Shown piece by piece: positions 36,574-45,003 of a stretch of 64,000 nt of DNA (position 1 is its first letter; the number at the start of each line of letters is the position of its first letter). Under the pieces are notes generated by a model, which ran no database searches, was not told the origin of the DNA, and worked only from the letters and a program-made list of their open reading frames with translations. This DNA is from Pleurocapsa minor HA4230-MV1. GTDB lineage: Bacteria; Cyanobacteriota; Cyanobacteriia; Cyanobacteriales; Xenococcaceae. The stretch spans positions 248,001 through 312,000 of the forward strand of contig JAHHHZ010000011.1 in the NCBI GenBank assembly GCA_019359095.1. The letters are read 5' to 3'. The translations under genes were made by a program, and so were the position numbers.

Positions 36574-37087
36574 GAAGGCGATCTTATTCTGATTCAGAAT
36601 CTAAGCGGTGTAATTTTTGCTTCATAATATTAAAAGTTGTTTAGTTTGTAACGTAAATTACAGATTTAATAACAACTTTTATACAATAGTATTTTCTTTT
36701 AACTTTACAAATATACTATTATCATACTATAAGTTATTTTTTCTTGACTTTATAAATACAATAATGTAATCATCTAAATAATAGCTTTAAGGTAATAAAA
36801 TTAAATTTACGTATAGAAGCATTTGCAGCAATATAATTGATTTACGATGAATATGAGGAAGAAAATACTAAGACTGTACTTTTCTATTTGTTGTGGTCAA
36901 TAAGTATAGCTTTAGTTAAGTAAGCTTTTGTTCTTTTTTCAAACTTTATTTTTAAAACAAATCAAGATTGAAATAAATAAAAAGTTTAAAATTTATATTC
37001 AAATAAAATACTTTAAAAATAAATTTTTAGGGTGTTTTTTATTGGAAACCAAACATTTTTACTTGAGCATTTAAAAATTTAAATATT
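36574..37087. other. Very AT-rich non-coding region before the sugar cluster
   Basis: Over 500 bp dominated by A/T runs, the most AT-rich part of the window, with no convincing gene. It probably contains the promoter of the downstream cluster. I looked for a JUMPstart/ops element (GGCGGTAG) and saw none. Confidence 0.5.
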
Positions 37088-37162
37088 ATGCCCAATCAGC
37101 GAAGTAGACGGAGCAAGATAAAAAATTTTTTTTGCCCTCTTTGTGAGCAGAGATTATCATGA
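37088..37162 (+). CDS. 24-codon ORF with Cys-x-x-Cys, overlapping the epimerase start (leader or truncated gene)
   Basis: ATG at 37088 opens MPNQRSRRSKIKNFFCPLC, then EQRLS and TGA. The TGA overlaps the epimerase ATG (ATGA), a typical coupling arrangement. The basic start and CPLCEQRL look like the first half of a zinc ribbon, so it may be the cut-off N-terminus of a longer protein or a coupling leader. No good ribosome-binding site is seen. Confidence 0.35.
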   Translation: MPNQRSRRSKIKNFFCPLCEQRLS

Positions 37163-38208
37163 AAGTGTTAGTTACTGGAACTGAAGGATATCTCGGATCG
37201 CTCCTAGCTCCAATTCTGATCGAGCAAGGATATGAAGTCCTGGGGGTAGATACTGGCTTCTATAAAATAGGCTGGTTGTACAACGGCACCGAACTGACTG
37301 CCAAAACGCTGAATAAGGATCTCCGCCAACTCACGGCGGAAGACCTCAAAGGAATTGATGCAGTCGTGCATATGGCTGAACTTTCCAACGATCCTGTCGG
37401 ACAGCTAGCCCCTAATATTACCTACGAGATCAATCACAAAGGCTCAGTTTACTTAGCAAATCTGGCAAAAGCAGCAGGCGTGCGTCGGTTTGTTTATATG
37501 TCATCCTGTAGTGTTTATGGTGTCGCCACTGAAGGAGATATTACTGAAGATTCTCCAGTAAATCCCCAAACCATTTATGCCATTTGTAAAACCTTGGTAG
37601 AAAAGGATATTAAGTTGATGGCGGATGAGAGTTTTTCGCCAACTTTTATGCGGAATGCAACTGCTTTTGGCACTTCTCCGAGAATGCGTTTTGACATTGT
37701 TTTAAACAATCTGGCGGGATATGCCTGGACGACTAAGGAAATCAAGATGACTAGCGACGGTACTCCTTGGCGTCCATTAGTTCACGCATTAGATATTTGC
37801 AAAGCAATTGTTTGCGTACTCGAATCGCCACGCGATCTAGTTCACAATCAGATTTTTAATGTGGGGGACACAGCTTACAACTATCAAGTTAAAGAGATTG
37901 CGGAAATCGTAGCTGAGGTATTCAGAGGATGTAAACTTAGTTTCGGCGATAACGGCTCGGATAATCGCAGTTATCGCGTTTCCTTTGAGAAAATCAACCA
38001 AACTTTACCTGGGTTTAAGTGCGAATGGGATGCTAAACGCGGGGCAAAACAACTATTCGATCTGTTTACTCAAATTGATATGTCTGAAGAAACCTTCTTT
38101 TTCCAAGGGTTTACGCGTTTAAAACAATTAGAATATTTGATTCGCACTCAGCAAATCGATCGCGATTTCTTTTGGACTAGAAAGCCATCATCTTATGGCG
38201 ATCGCTAA
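37159..38208 (+). CDS. NAD-dependent sugar epimerase/dehydratase (extended SDR)
   Basis: A 349-residue extended SDR. The cofactor loop is TGTEGYLGSLLAP (residues 7-19), the catalytic Ser is in YMSSCSVYG, and Tyr-x-x-x-Lys is in YAICK. NATAFGTSPRMRFDIVLNNL matches nucleotide-sugar binding segments of the family. It should act on a nucleotide-activated sugar (epimerisation, dehydration or reduction). It opens a same-strand cluster whose next gene is 43 bp away. Confidence 0.88.
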   Translation: MKVLVTGTEGYLGSLLAPILIEQGYEVLGVDTGFYKIGWLYNGTELTAKTLNKDLRQLTAEDLKGIDAVVHMAELSNDPVGQLAPNITYEINHKGSVYLANLAKAAGVRRFVYMSSCSVYGVATEGDITEDSPVNPQTIYAICKTLVEKDIKLMADESFSPTFMRNATAFGTSPRMRFDIVLNNLAGYAWTTKEIKMTSDGTPWRPLVHALDICKAIVCVLESPRDLVHNQIFNVGDTAYNYQVKEIAEIVAEVFRGCKLSFGDNGSDNRSYRVSFEKINQTLPGFKCEWDAKRGAKQLFDLFTQIDMSEETFFFQGFTRLKQLEYLIRTQQIDRDFFWTRKPSSYGDR

Positions 38209-38251
38209 ACCTTGATTGGCAAGAACATTTTATTTACTAAATCGGTAATTT

Positions 38252-39538
38252 ATGGATCTAACGATTAAAGACAGCAAAGAATTCCCAACAAGCGATAACA
38301 CACAAAAACACAGCTCGAATTGTCGATTTTGCGGAACTTCTCTCAAGCATACGTTTGTCGATCTGGGCATGTCGCCGTTGTGTGAAAGTTACGTAAGTTC
38401 CGAACAGCGCAACCAGATGGAACCGTTTTATCCGCTTCACGTATATGTATGCGATCGATGTTTCCTGGTGCAACTGGAAGCCTATGTAACCCCAAAACAT
38501 ATTTTTACCGAATATGCTTACTTTTCTTCTTATGCTGACTCCTGGTTACAGCACGCCAAAACTTATACAGATTTAATGATAGAACGGTTTCACTTAAACG
38601 AACAAAGTCATGTTGTTGAGTTAGCTAGTAACGATGGTTATCTATTGCAGTATTTTGTTGAAAAACAGATTCCCTGTTTGGGAATTGAACCAGCAGCCAA
38701 TGTTGCCCAGGTGGCGATCGAAAAAGGAGTGCCTACTTTAATCGAGTTTTTTGGAGTCAAAAGCGCTCTAAGACTGGTCGAGCAAGGAAAACAAGCCGAT
38801 TTGTTATTAGGTAATAACGTCTTAGCTCAAGTTCCAGATGTAAATGACTTCGTTGCTGGTATGAAAATTCTCCTCAAACCAGAAGGAGTCATTACCGTAG
38901 AATTTCCTCACCTGATGTGCTTAATGGCAGAAAATCAGTTTGACACGATCTACCACGAGCATTTTTCTTATTTTAGTTTTATTACCACTCAAAAGATTTT
39001 TGCAGCTCATAGTTTGACTTTATTTGATGTAGAAGAACTATCAACTCATGGTGGTTCATTGCGAATTTATGCCTGCCATCAAGAAGATAAATCCAAAACA
39101 GTTAGCGATCGCGCCATGGAGTTACTCAAACGTGAACGAGAAGCTGGTTTTACTGAAATGAGTTGCTATGCTAACTTTGGCGAACAGGTAAAAGAAACTA
39201 AACGCAAATTATTAGATTTTTTAATTAAGGTTAGACGAGAAGGAAAAACAGTCGTTGGTTATGGAGCGCCAGGTAAAGGTAACACCTTACTCAACTACTG
39301 TGGTATCCGTGCTGATTTCATTGATTATACAGTCGATCGCAACCCTTATAAACAAGGCAAGTTTTTGCCTGGAACCCATATTCCCATCTATCATCCCGAC
39401 AAAATTTTAGAAACTAAACCCGATTACGTCTTGATTTTACCTTGGAATTTTAAGGATGAAATTATCAAGCAAATGTCATCAATTAGAGACTGGGGCGGGC
39501 AATTTGTCGTACCAATTCCTGAAGTGAAAATTTATTAA
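38252..39538 (+). CDS. Class I SAM-dependent sugar C-methyltransferase with N-terminal zinc-binding domain
   Basis: A 428-residue protein with three parts: an N-terminal zinc-binding domain (Cys pairs in CRFCG and CDRC), a Rossmann methyltransferase domain (about 95-230; VVELASNDGYLLQYF), and a C-terminal domain with VGYGAPGKGNTLLNYCGI. This is the architecture of NDP-sugar C-methyltransferases such as TylC3/NovU-type enzymes that make branched sugars. It probably methylates the product of the neighbouring nucleotide-sugar enzymes. Confidence 0.88.
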   Translation: MDLTIKDSKEFPTSDNTQKHSSNCRFCGTSLKHTFVDLGMSPLCESYVSSEQRNQMEPFYPLHVYVCDRCFLVQLEAYVTPKHIFTEYAYFSSYADSWLQHAKTYTDLMIERFHLNEQSHVVELASNDGYLLQYFVEKQIPCLGIEPAANVAQVAIEKGVPTLIEFFGVKSALRLVEQGKQADLLLGNNVLAQVPDVNDFVAGMKILLKPEGVITVEFPHLMCLMAENQFDTIYHEHFSYFSFITTQKIFAAHSLTLFDVEELSTHGGSLRIYACHQEDKSKTVSDRAMELLKREREAGFTEMSCYANFGEQVKETKRKLLDFLIKVRREGKTVVGYGAPGKGNTLLNYCGIRADFIDYTVDRNPYKQGKFLPGTHIPIYHPDKILETKPDYVLILPWNFKDEIIKQMSSIRDWGGQFVVPIPEVKIY

Positions 39539-39571
39539 TTTCCGCAATTTAATTAAAACGAGGAGAATCAG

Positions 39572-40438
39572 ATGAAAGTTGTGCTGTTTTGTGGTGGTTT
39601 TGGAACGCGCTTGAGAGAGTATTCGGAAACTATTCCCAAACCGATGGTAGATATCGGCTATAGACCAGTAATTTGGCATTTAATGCGTTATTATGCTCAT
39701 TTTGGACACAAAGATTTTATTTTGTGTCTGGGTTATCGAGGTGACTATATCAAGAACTATTTCCTTCATTACAACGAATGTTTATCAAATAATTTTGTTC
39801 TCTCAAATGGTGGCAGAACTATACATCTTTACAATAATGACATCGAAGATTGGCGAATTTCCTTTATTGATACAGGATTGCAAAATAATATCGGACAGCG
39901 ATTGATGGCAGTGAAGCCTTATTTGGAAGAAGAAGAAGTGTTCATGGCTAACTATGCCGACGGGTTAACCGATTTAGATTTAAATCTCTATCTCGATCAT
40001 TTCTACAAGGCTAATAAGATTGCGAGTTTTCTGTGCGTACAACCTTCCCAATCTTTTCACGTCGTGTCTGTAGAAGATAATGCTCTAGTAGAAAAAATCG
40101 AACCTGCAAGCGAATCCGATTTGCGGATTAATGGCGGCTTTTTCGTCTTCAAAAAAGAAATTTTTGATTATATTCAACCTGGAGAGGAGTTAGTGATGGA
40201 ACCTTTTCAGCGTTTAATCGCGAAAAAAGAACTGATCGGCTACAGAAATCCAGGTTTTTGGGCATGTATGGATACTCTCAAAGAAAAAATGATGTTTGAC
40301 GAGATGCACACGCAAGGAGAAATGCCTTGGGCTGTTTGGGAATCTTATTCTAACTCCGATCGAGATAAAAGATTATCGTCAAATCCAAAATATTATACTA
40401 CTCCAAATGGTTCTTCGTATATTGGATTAAAAAATTAA
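39572..40438 (+). CDS. Sugar-1-phosphate nucleotidylyltransferase, glucose-1-phosphate cytidylyltransferase (RfbF) type
   Basis: A 288-residue protein. The activation loop GGFGTRLREYSETIPKPMVD and the IGYRPVIWHLM segment match RfbF-type cytidylyltransferases rather than RmlA. Later segments FMANYADGLTDLDL (Mg-binding Asp) and FWACMDTLKEKMMF also fit. The length is slightly above the usual 257. ATG follows a good GAGGAG site. It would make CDP-glucose or a related activated sugar. A CDP-glucose 4,6-dehydratase (RfbG) is not adjacent. Confidence 0.88.
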   Translation: MKVVLFCGGFGTRLREYSETIPKPMVDIGYRPVIWHLMRYYAHFGHKDFILCLGYRGDYIKNYFLHYNECLSNNFVLSNGGRTIHLYNNDIEDWRISFIDTGLQNNIGQRLMAVKPYLEEEEVFMANYADGLTDLDLNLYLDHFYKANKIASFLCVQPSQSFHVVSVEDNALVEKIEPASESDLRINGGFFVFKKEIFDYIQPGEELVMEPFQRLIAKKELIGYRNPGFWACMDTLKEKMMFDEMHTQGEMPWAVWESYSNSDRDKRLSSNPKYYTTPNGSSYIGLKN

Positions 40439-40570
40439 TGTCAATCTGACTCAGAAAATTGGAGCAATTATAAATTTTAAATAAAAAAGTTTTTTTAGAG
40501 TTTTTTTATTGATTATGCGCCAACAATTCTATTAGTTACTTGCTCATTTAATTCATTCTAAAAAGAGAAA

Positions 40571-41215
40571 ATGCTTAAACTTGATTTTGGTAATTCACTT
40601 CAACAAGTTTTATGTCTTGGAGCGCATAGTGATGACATCGAGATTGGTTGTGGTGGTACTATTTTAAACCTAATAGAAATGTATCCCATGGTAAATATTA
40701 CTTGGGTTGTTTTTGGTGCGACAGGAGAAAGAGAAATAGAAGCGCTTAAAAGTGCTGAAAACTTTCTTAGTTTTGTTACCAAAAAAAAGATCATTGTTAA
40801 GGGATTTAAAGATGGTTTTTTTCCCTATATTGGAGCCGAAATTAAAGACTACTTTGAAGAACTCAAAAAAGAAGTAAATCCCGATTTGATTTTGACTCAT
40901 TACCGAAAAGATTTACATCAAGATCATCGAATTATTTCAGAATTAACTTGGAATACTTTTCGCAATCATTCAATTTGGGAATATGAAATTCCTAAATATG
41001 ATGGCGATTTGGGTTCTCCCAATCTTTTTGTTCACTTGAGCAAGTCTATCTGCCAACAAAAAATTAAACATCTTATGACTTATTTTCAAACTCAAAGTAA
41101 CAAACAGTGGTTTACAGAAGAAACTTTTAGTGCAATTTTAAGAATAAGAGGTATTGAAGCAAATGCGACCGAACAATATGCAGAAGCTTTTTATTGTCAT
41201 AAAATATTATTTTAA
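40571..41215 (+). CDS. PIG-L family deacetylase
   Basis: A 214-residue protein. The metal-binding motif GAHSDDIEIGCGGTI (residues 17-31) and the distal TH-x6-HQDHR (residues 117-129) are intact. These enzymes remove N-acetyl groups from amino sugars. It is the fourth gene in the same-strand cluster, 132 bp after the nucleotidylyltransferase. The AT-rich codon use resembles its cluster neighbours more than murG downstream. Confidence 0.88.
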   Translation: MLKLDFGNSLQQVLCLGAHSDDIEIGCGGTILNLIEMYPMVNITWVVFGATGEREIEALKSAENFLSFVTKKKIIVKGFKDGFFPYIGAEIKDYFEELKKEVNPDLILTHYRKDLHQDHRIISELTWNTFRNHSIWEYEIPKYDGDLGSPNLFVHLSKSICQQKIKHLMTYFQTQSNKQWFTEETFSAILRIRGIEANATEQYAEAFYCHKILF

Positions 41216-41302
41216 ATTATTTTAAATATTTATATGTCCAATGGTTTAGACAATTAATCTATTATGGGATTCCAGTCTAGTTAAAATTGGGAGCAAATAT
41301 CT

Positions 41303-42367
41303 GTGGGATCGCCAACTCGTCTATTGATAGCAGCTAGTGGTACAGGGGGACATTTATTTCCAGCGATCGCTTTAGCCCAACAGCTACCAGATTATAAAAT
41401 AGAGTGGTTGGGTACGGCAAATCGTTTAGAAACCAGTCTTGTCCCCAAAGACTATCCTCTCAATACCATCTCTGTCGAAGGATTTCAGCAGAAGTTGAGC
41501 TTAAACACTCTCAAGATTATGGCGGGCTTTTTAACGTCGATCTGGCAGACTCAAAAATTAATCAAAGAACATCAAATTGATGTAGTGTTCACCACAGGGG
41601 GTTATATCGCTGCCCCAGCAATCTTAGCTGCCCGTTTACAAAAGAAACCTGCCATCATTCATGAGTCGAACTATATTCCTGGTAAAGTGACTAAGTTTCT
41701 CAGTCGTTGGTGTGATGCTGTGGCATTGGGTTTTGCGGGAACAGCCCAATATTTACCTCAAGCCAAGACAGTTTATGTTAGTACACCAGTGCGATCGCAA
41801 TTTTTCACCCCCCAGCCTTTAGATCTCGATCTTCCCGATGATGCCGTGGTAATTTTAGTTGCAGGTGGCTCACAGGGAGCGATCGCAGTTAATCAACTGA
41901 TCCGTAAGGCTGCCCCTGCTTGGTTCGAGCTTGGTGCTTATGTGGTACATCTGACAGGGAAAAACGATCCCGAAGCCGATAGTTTACAACATCCGCAATA
42001 TATCTCTTTGCCTTTTGTCGATAACATGGCGGGATTATTACAACGGGCAAATTTAGCCATTAGTCGAGCGGGTGCTGGCACAATTACCGAACTAGCTTTT
42101 ACTGGCACTCCTGCGGTACTAATTCCCTATCCCTTTGCCGCCGAAGATCACCAAACCTATAATGCTCAAGAATACAAAGATGCGGGGGCAGGAGTCGTTT
42201 ATCAACAAGCAGAATTAACGGTGGAGACATTACGAGAACAGGTTTCTCAGTGGTTGCGATCGCCTGAATTAATACAAGACATGGCAGTTAAAGCTAAGGC
42301 GTTAGCCGTTGACGATAGTGCCGAAAGATTAGCTAAGTTAGTAAGTGGTTTGATTACTGATTACTAA
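41303..42367 (+). CDS. murG: UDP-GlcNAc--lipid II N-acetylglucosaminyltransferase MurG
   Basis: A 354-residue GT28 protein. The N-terminal glycine loop ASGTGGHLFPAIALAQ, the lipid-binding TGGYIAAPAILAA segment and the UDP-GlcNAc site (SRAGAGTITELAFTGTPAVL) are all present. GTG is the likely start, preceded by a GGGAGC site. It makes lipid II at the inner face of the plasma membrane. It is on its own here, outside any division-and-wall cluster. Confidence 0.95.
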   Translation: MGSPTRLLIAASGTGGHLFPAIALAQQLPDYKIEWLGTANRLETSLVPKDYPLNTISVEGFQQKLSLNTLKIMAGFLTSIWQTQKLIKEHQIDVVFTTGGYIAAPAILAARLQKKPAIIHESNYIPGKVTKFLSRWCDAVALGFAGTAQYLPQAKTVYVSTPVRSQFFTPQPLDLDLPDDAVVILVAGGSQGAIAVNQLIRKAAPAWFELGAYVVHLTGKNDPEADSLQHPQYISLPFVDNMAGLLQRANLAISRAGAGTITELAFTGTPAVLIPYPFAAEDHQTYNAQEYKDAGAGVVYQQAELTVETLREQVSQWLRSPELIQDMAVKAKALAVDDSAERLAKLVSGLITDY

Positions 42368-42403
42368 TTACTGATTATTTGCGAAGCTATCCTTTAGGAC
42401 TAA
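42353..42403. repeat. GATTACT heptamers followed by TATCCTTTAGGACTA repeat
   Basis: GATTACTGATTACT and relatives begin inside the last codons of murG and continue past the stop. They are followed by TTTGCGAAGCTATCCTTTAG and GACTAATTACG, the same word as at 36480-36520. Confidence 0.7.
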
Positions 42404-42467
42404 TTACGTAATAATTTACAATAAGTATTAACTATTCAGTCTGACAACATCAATAAAAGCGATCGCC

Positions 42468-43577
42468 ATGACAACTGTTGAACAAGCATCAGCATCCTCA
42501 GAAATGGATGTTGCTAAAAAAGGTCTACCCGTAACTATCATCACAGGTTTTCTTGGTAGCGGTAAAACTACTCTACTCAACCACATTTTGACTAACCAAG
42601 AAGGAATTAAAACCGCAGTTTTGGTTAATGAGTTTGGGGAAATAGGTATTGATAATGAGTTAATTGTTTCTACCGACGAGAACATGGTGGAATTGAATAA
42701 CGGCTGTATCTGCTGCACCATCAATGAGGATTTGGTCAATGCAGTCTATAAAATTATGGAACGAGGCGAAAAAATTGATTATTTGGTGGTAGAAACCACT
42801 GGATTAGCCGATCCCCTGCCTGTAGCCTTGACCTTTTTGGGTACAGAATTGCGCGACATGACTCGTCTTGATTCAATTATCACAATGGTAGACTGCGCTA
42901 ACTTTAGTCTAGATTTGTTTAATAGTGAAGCAGCTTTAAGCCAGATCCAATACGGTGATGTGATTGTGTTAAACAAAACCGATTTGGTAGACGAAGCTGA
43001 TGTTGATGCACTAGAAGTTCGAGTCAGAGATCTCAAGAAAGATGCCCGTATTCTAAGGACACAAAAGTCACAGGTATCTCTACCTTTGATTTTAAGTGTT
43101 GGTTTATTTGAGTCTGATAAATATTATGAGCAGACAGAATCTACCGAACATCAGCACGAACATCATGACCACGACGAGCATAAACATGAGCATGAACACC
43201 ACAATCATGACCATCATGGACACGATCACGAACATCACGATCATTCCCACCATTTAGAAAACGATGGTTTCACCTCAATTTCTTTTCAGTTTGACAAACC
43301 GTTTAACATTCGTAAATTTCAGTACTTTTTAGACAATCAGCTTTCAGACAGTATCTTCCGCGCCAAAGGAATTTTATGGTTTGATGAAAGTCCTCAACGT
43401 CATATATTCCATTTAAGTGGTAAACGCTTTACCCTAGAAGACGAAGAGTGGCGCGGTGAAAAGAAAAATCAACTGGTTCTAATTGGTCAAAACCTCGATG
43501 AAGCAACTATTAGAGAACAAATCGAAAATTGTGTATGTTTACCAACTAGCGATCGCGCTAAAGGCTTTGGCAAGTAA
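42468..43577 (+). CDS. CobW/COG0523 metallochaperone GTPase with His-rich insert
   Basis: A 369-residue protein. The P-loop is GFLGSGKTTLLN (about 26-37), the metal-binding CxCC is NNGCICCTINE (about 83-93), and NKTD is the guanine motif. Between the GTPase and the CobW C-terminal domain lies a run of about 40 residues dominated by His, Asp and Glu. COG0523 proteins deliver zinc or cobalt; the His-rich loop favours zinc. The next genes do not tell which protein is served. Confidence 0.92.
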   Translation: MTTVEQASASSEMDVAKKGLPVTIITGFLGSGKTTLLNHILTNQEGIKTAVLVNEFGEIGIDNELIVSTDENMVELNNGCICCTINEDLVNAVYKIMERGEKIDYLVVETTGLADPLPVALTFLGTELRDMTRLDSIITMVDCANFSLDLFNSEAALSQIQYGDVIVLNKTDLVDEADVDALEVRVRDLKKDARILRTQKSQVSLPLILSVGLFESDKYYEQTESTEHQHEHHDHDEHKHEHEHHNHDHHGHDHEHHDHSHHLENDGFTSISFQFDKPFNIRKFQYFLDNQLSDSIFRAKGILWFDESPQRHIFHLSGKRFTLEDEEWRGEKKNQLVLIGQNLDEATIREQIENCVCLPTSDRAKGFGK

Positions 43578-43676
43578 TTAGCACTAAACGTCTATTAAAT
43601 TAAATGCGCATTTTAGGTGGAAGTTTTTTTGCCCAACTTTGCGCTACTTAGATCATTTATTAAAAATTCTTAAACA

Positions 43677-43710
43677 GCTAAGAGCTAAGAGCTAAGAGCT
43701 AAAAGCTATA
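43677..43710. repeat. AGCTAAG heptamer array
   Basis: About four and a half copies of the 7-bp unit (AGCTAAG with a final variant) lie in the 264-bp gap between the CobW and oxidoreductase genes. Confidence 0.85.
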
Positions 43711-43841
43711 AACAGTTTCCTCATTGGTTTCGTAGCTTAGATCCGCAATGCCATAATTTTCCATCTTAACTATCGACTGATCTAGACGAATGCCAAGATG
43801 GTTTAATGGGTTAGCTATTAACTTGATAAATAACTTTAAGC

Positions 43842-44846
43842 ATGACTAATAGTAGCGATCGCTCTTTAGCAATAACCTCCTGTATTATCGTCGGTGGAGG
43901 AATCACGGGATTAATTGCCGCCACGATTTTGCATCGCAGAGAAATTAATGTCACCGTACTAGATAAAGGCAAAGGTATTGGTGGGCGTCTAGCAACTCGG
44001 CGTATAAGTAACGAAAATTCTACGGAAGGCGTGTTTGATTATGGCACTCAGTATTTCAGCGCGAAAAACCCCCAATTTCAGGTTTGGGTCAATGATTGGT
44101 TAAAGCATGGCGTAATTAAAGAGTGGTGTCAGGGTTTTGGCGAGATAGACGGTAAGCCAAGATATTGTGGCGTTAATGGCACTCGCGGTATTGCTGAATA
44201 TCTAGCTCAAGGTTTAAATGTTCATACCAATACGAAAGTAGTTGAAATTGGCTATGATGGCGTCTGGTTAGTCAAAACAGAGGATGAACAACAATATCAA
44301 GCAGAGATGTTGCTGCTGACTCCTCCCATACCTCAAACTCTAGATTTACTAGATGCTTCTTTAATGGTTTTACCATTAGATGTGAGATTCGCTTTAGAAA
44401 ATATTGCTTACCATCGCTGTATTACTGTGTTGGCTTTGCTCGAAAAACCCAGTAAGATTCCTGCACCTGGAGGAATAGCGTTAGAAGACAACTATTTAAC
44501 TTGGTTGGCTGATAATCACCAAAAGGGCATTTCTCCTAATGGTTATGCCGTAACCCTGCACGCTAATCCTAGTTTTAGCGATGATTATTGGGATAGTGAT
44601 GATGCAGAAATTGCTTATAAGTTACTGTCCGCAGCAGCCGATTATTTAGATTCTCCCGTAATTAAATATCAGGTACATCGCTGGCGTTATAGTCTGCCTA
44701 AAACTTTTCATCCTGAACCTTATTTGGCTTTGTCGGAAATTCCTTTGTTAATGGCAGGAGATGGTTTTGTCTCACCTAACATTGAGGGGGCAGTATTGTC
44801 GGGAATTGCTGTCGGGGAATTAATTGGTAAGCGGTTTAAAGGGTAG
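43842..44846 (+). CDS. FAD/NAD(P)-dependent oxidoreductase, renalase-like
   Basis: A 334-residue protein. The dinucleotide motif VGGGITGLIAA (about 18-28) and DKGKGIGGRLATRR (about 41-54) are hallmarks of the COG3380 renalase-like family. A C-terminal GDGFVSPNIEGAVLSG segment contacts FAD. The substrate in cyanobacteria is not established. It lies before the P450 gene on the same strand, 157 bp away, so a functional link is possible but not shown. Confidence 0.85.
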   Translation: MTNSSDRSLAITSCIIVGGGITGLIAATILHRREINVTVLDKGKGIGGRLATRRISNENSTEGVFDYGTQYFSAKNPQFQVWVNDWLKHGVIKEWCQGFGEIDGKPRYCGVNGTRGIAEYLAQGLNVHTNTKVVEIGYDGVWLVKTEDEQQYQAEMLLLTPPIPQTLDLLDASLMVLPLDVRFALENIAYHRCITVLALLEKPSKIPAPGGIALEDNYLTWLADNHQKGISPNGYAVTLHANPSFSDDYWDSDDAEIAYKLLSAAADYLDSPVIKYQVHRWRYSLPKTFHPEPYLALSEIPLLMAGDGFVSPNIEGAVLSGIAVGELIGKRFKG

Positions 44847-44847
44847 T

Positions 44848-44885
44848 AGTGATTAGTGATTACTGATTACTAATTACTGATTACC
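44848..44885. repeat. GATTACT heptamer array
   Basis: Several GATTACT units and variants start directly after the oxidoreductase stop codon. Confidence 0.85.
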
Positions 44886-45003
44886 ACGGTTAAAGCACCC
44901 AAGATAATCGTTAATACTCCAAGGGTGCAATGTCAGTATGCAGGTTTAAGAGAAAACTCATTAAACTATAAGTAATTTGCTTAATTATTCTTAATCTAAG
45001 GTC

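Noticed and set aside
36574-37158. JUMPstart/ops element before the sugar cluster
   Set aside because: No GGCGGTAG core is present in the leader.
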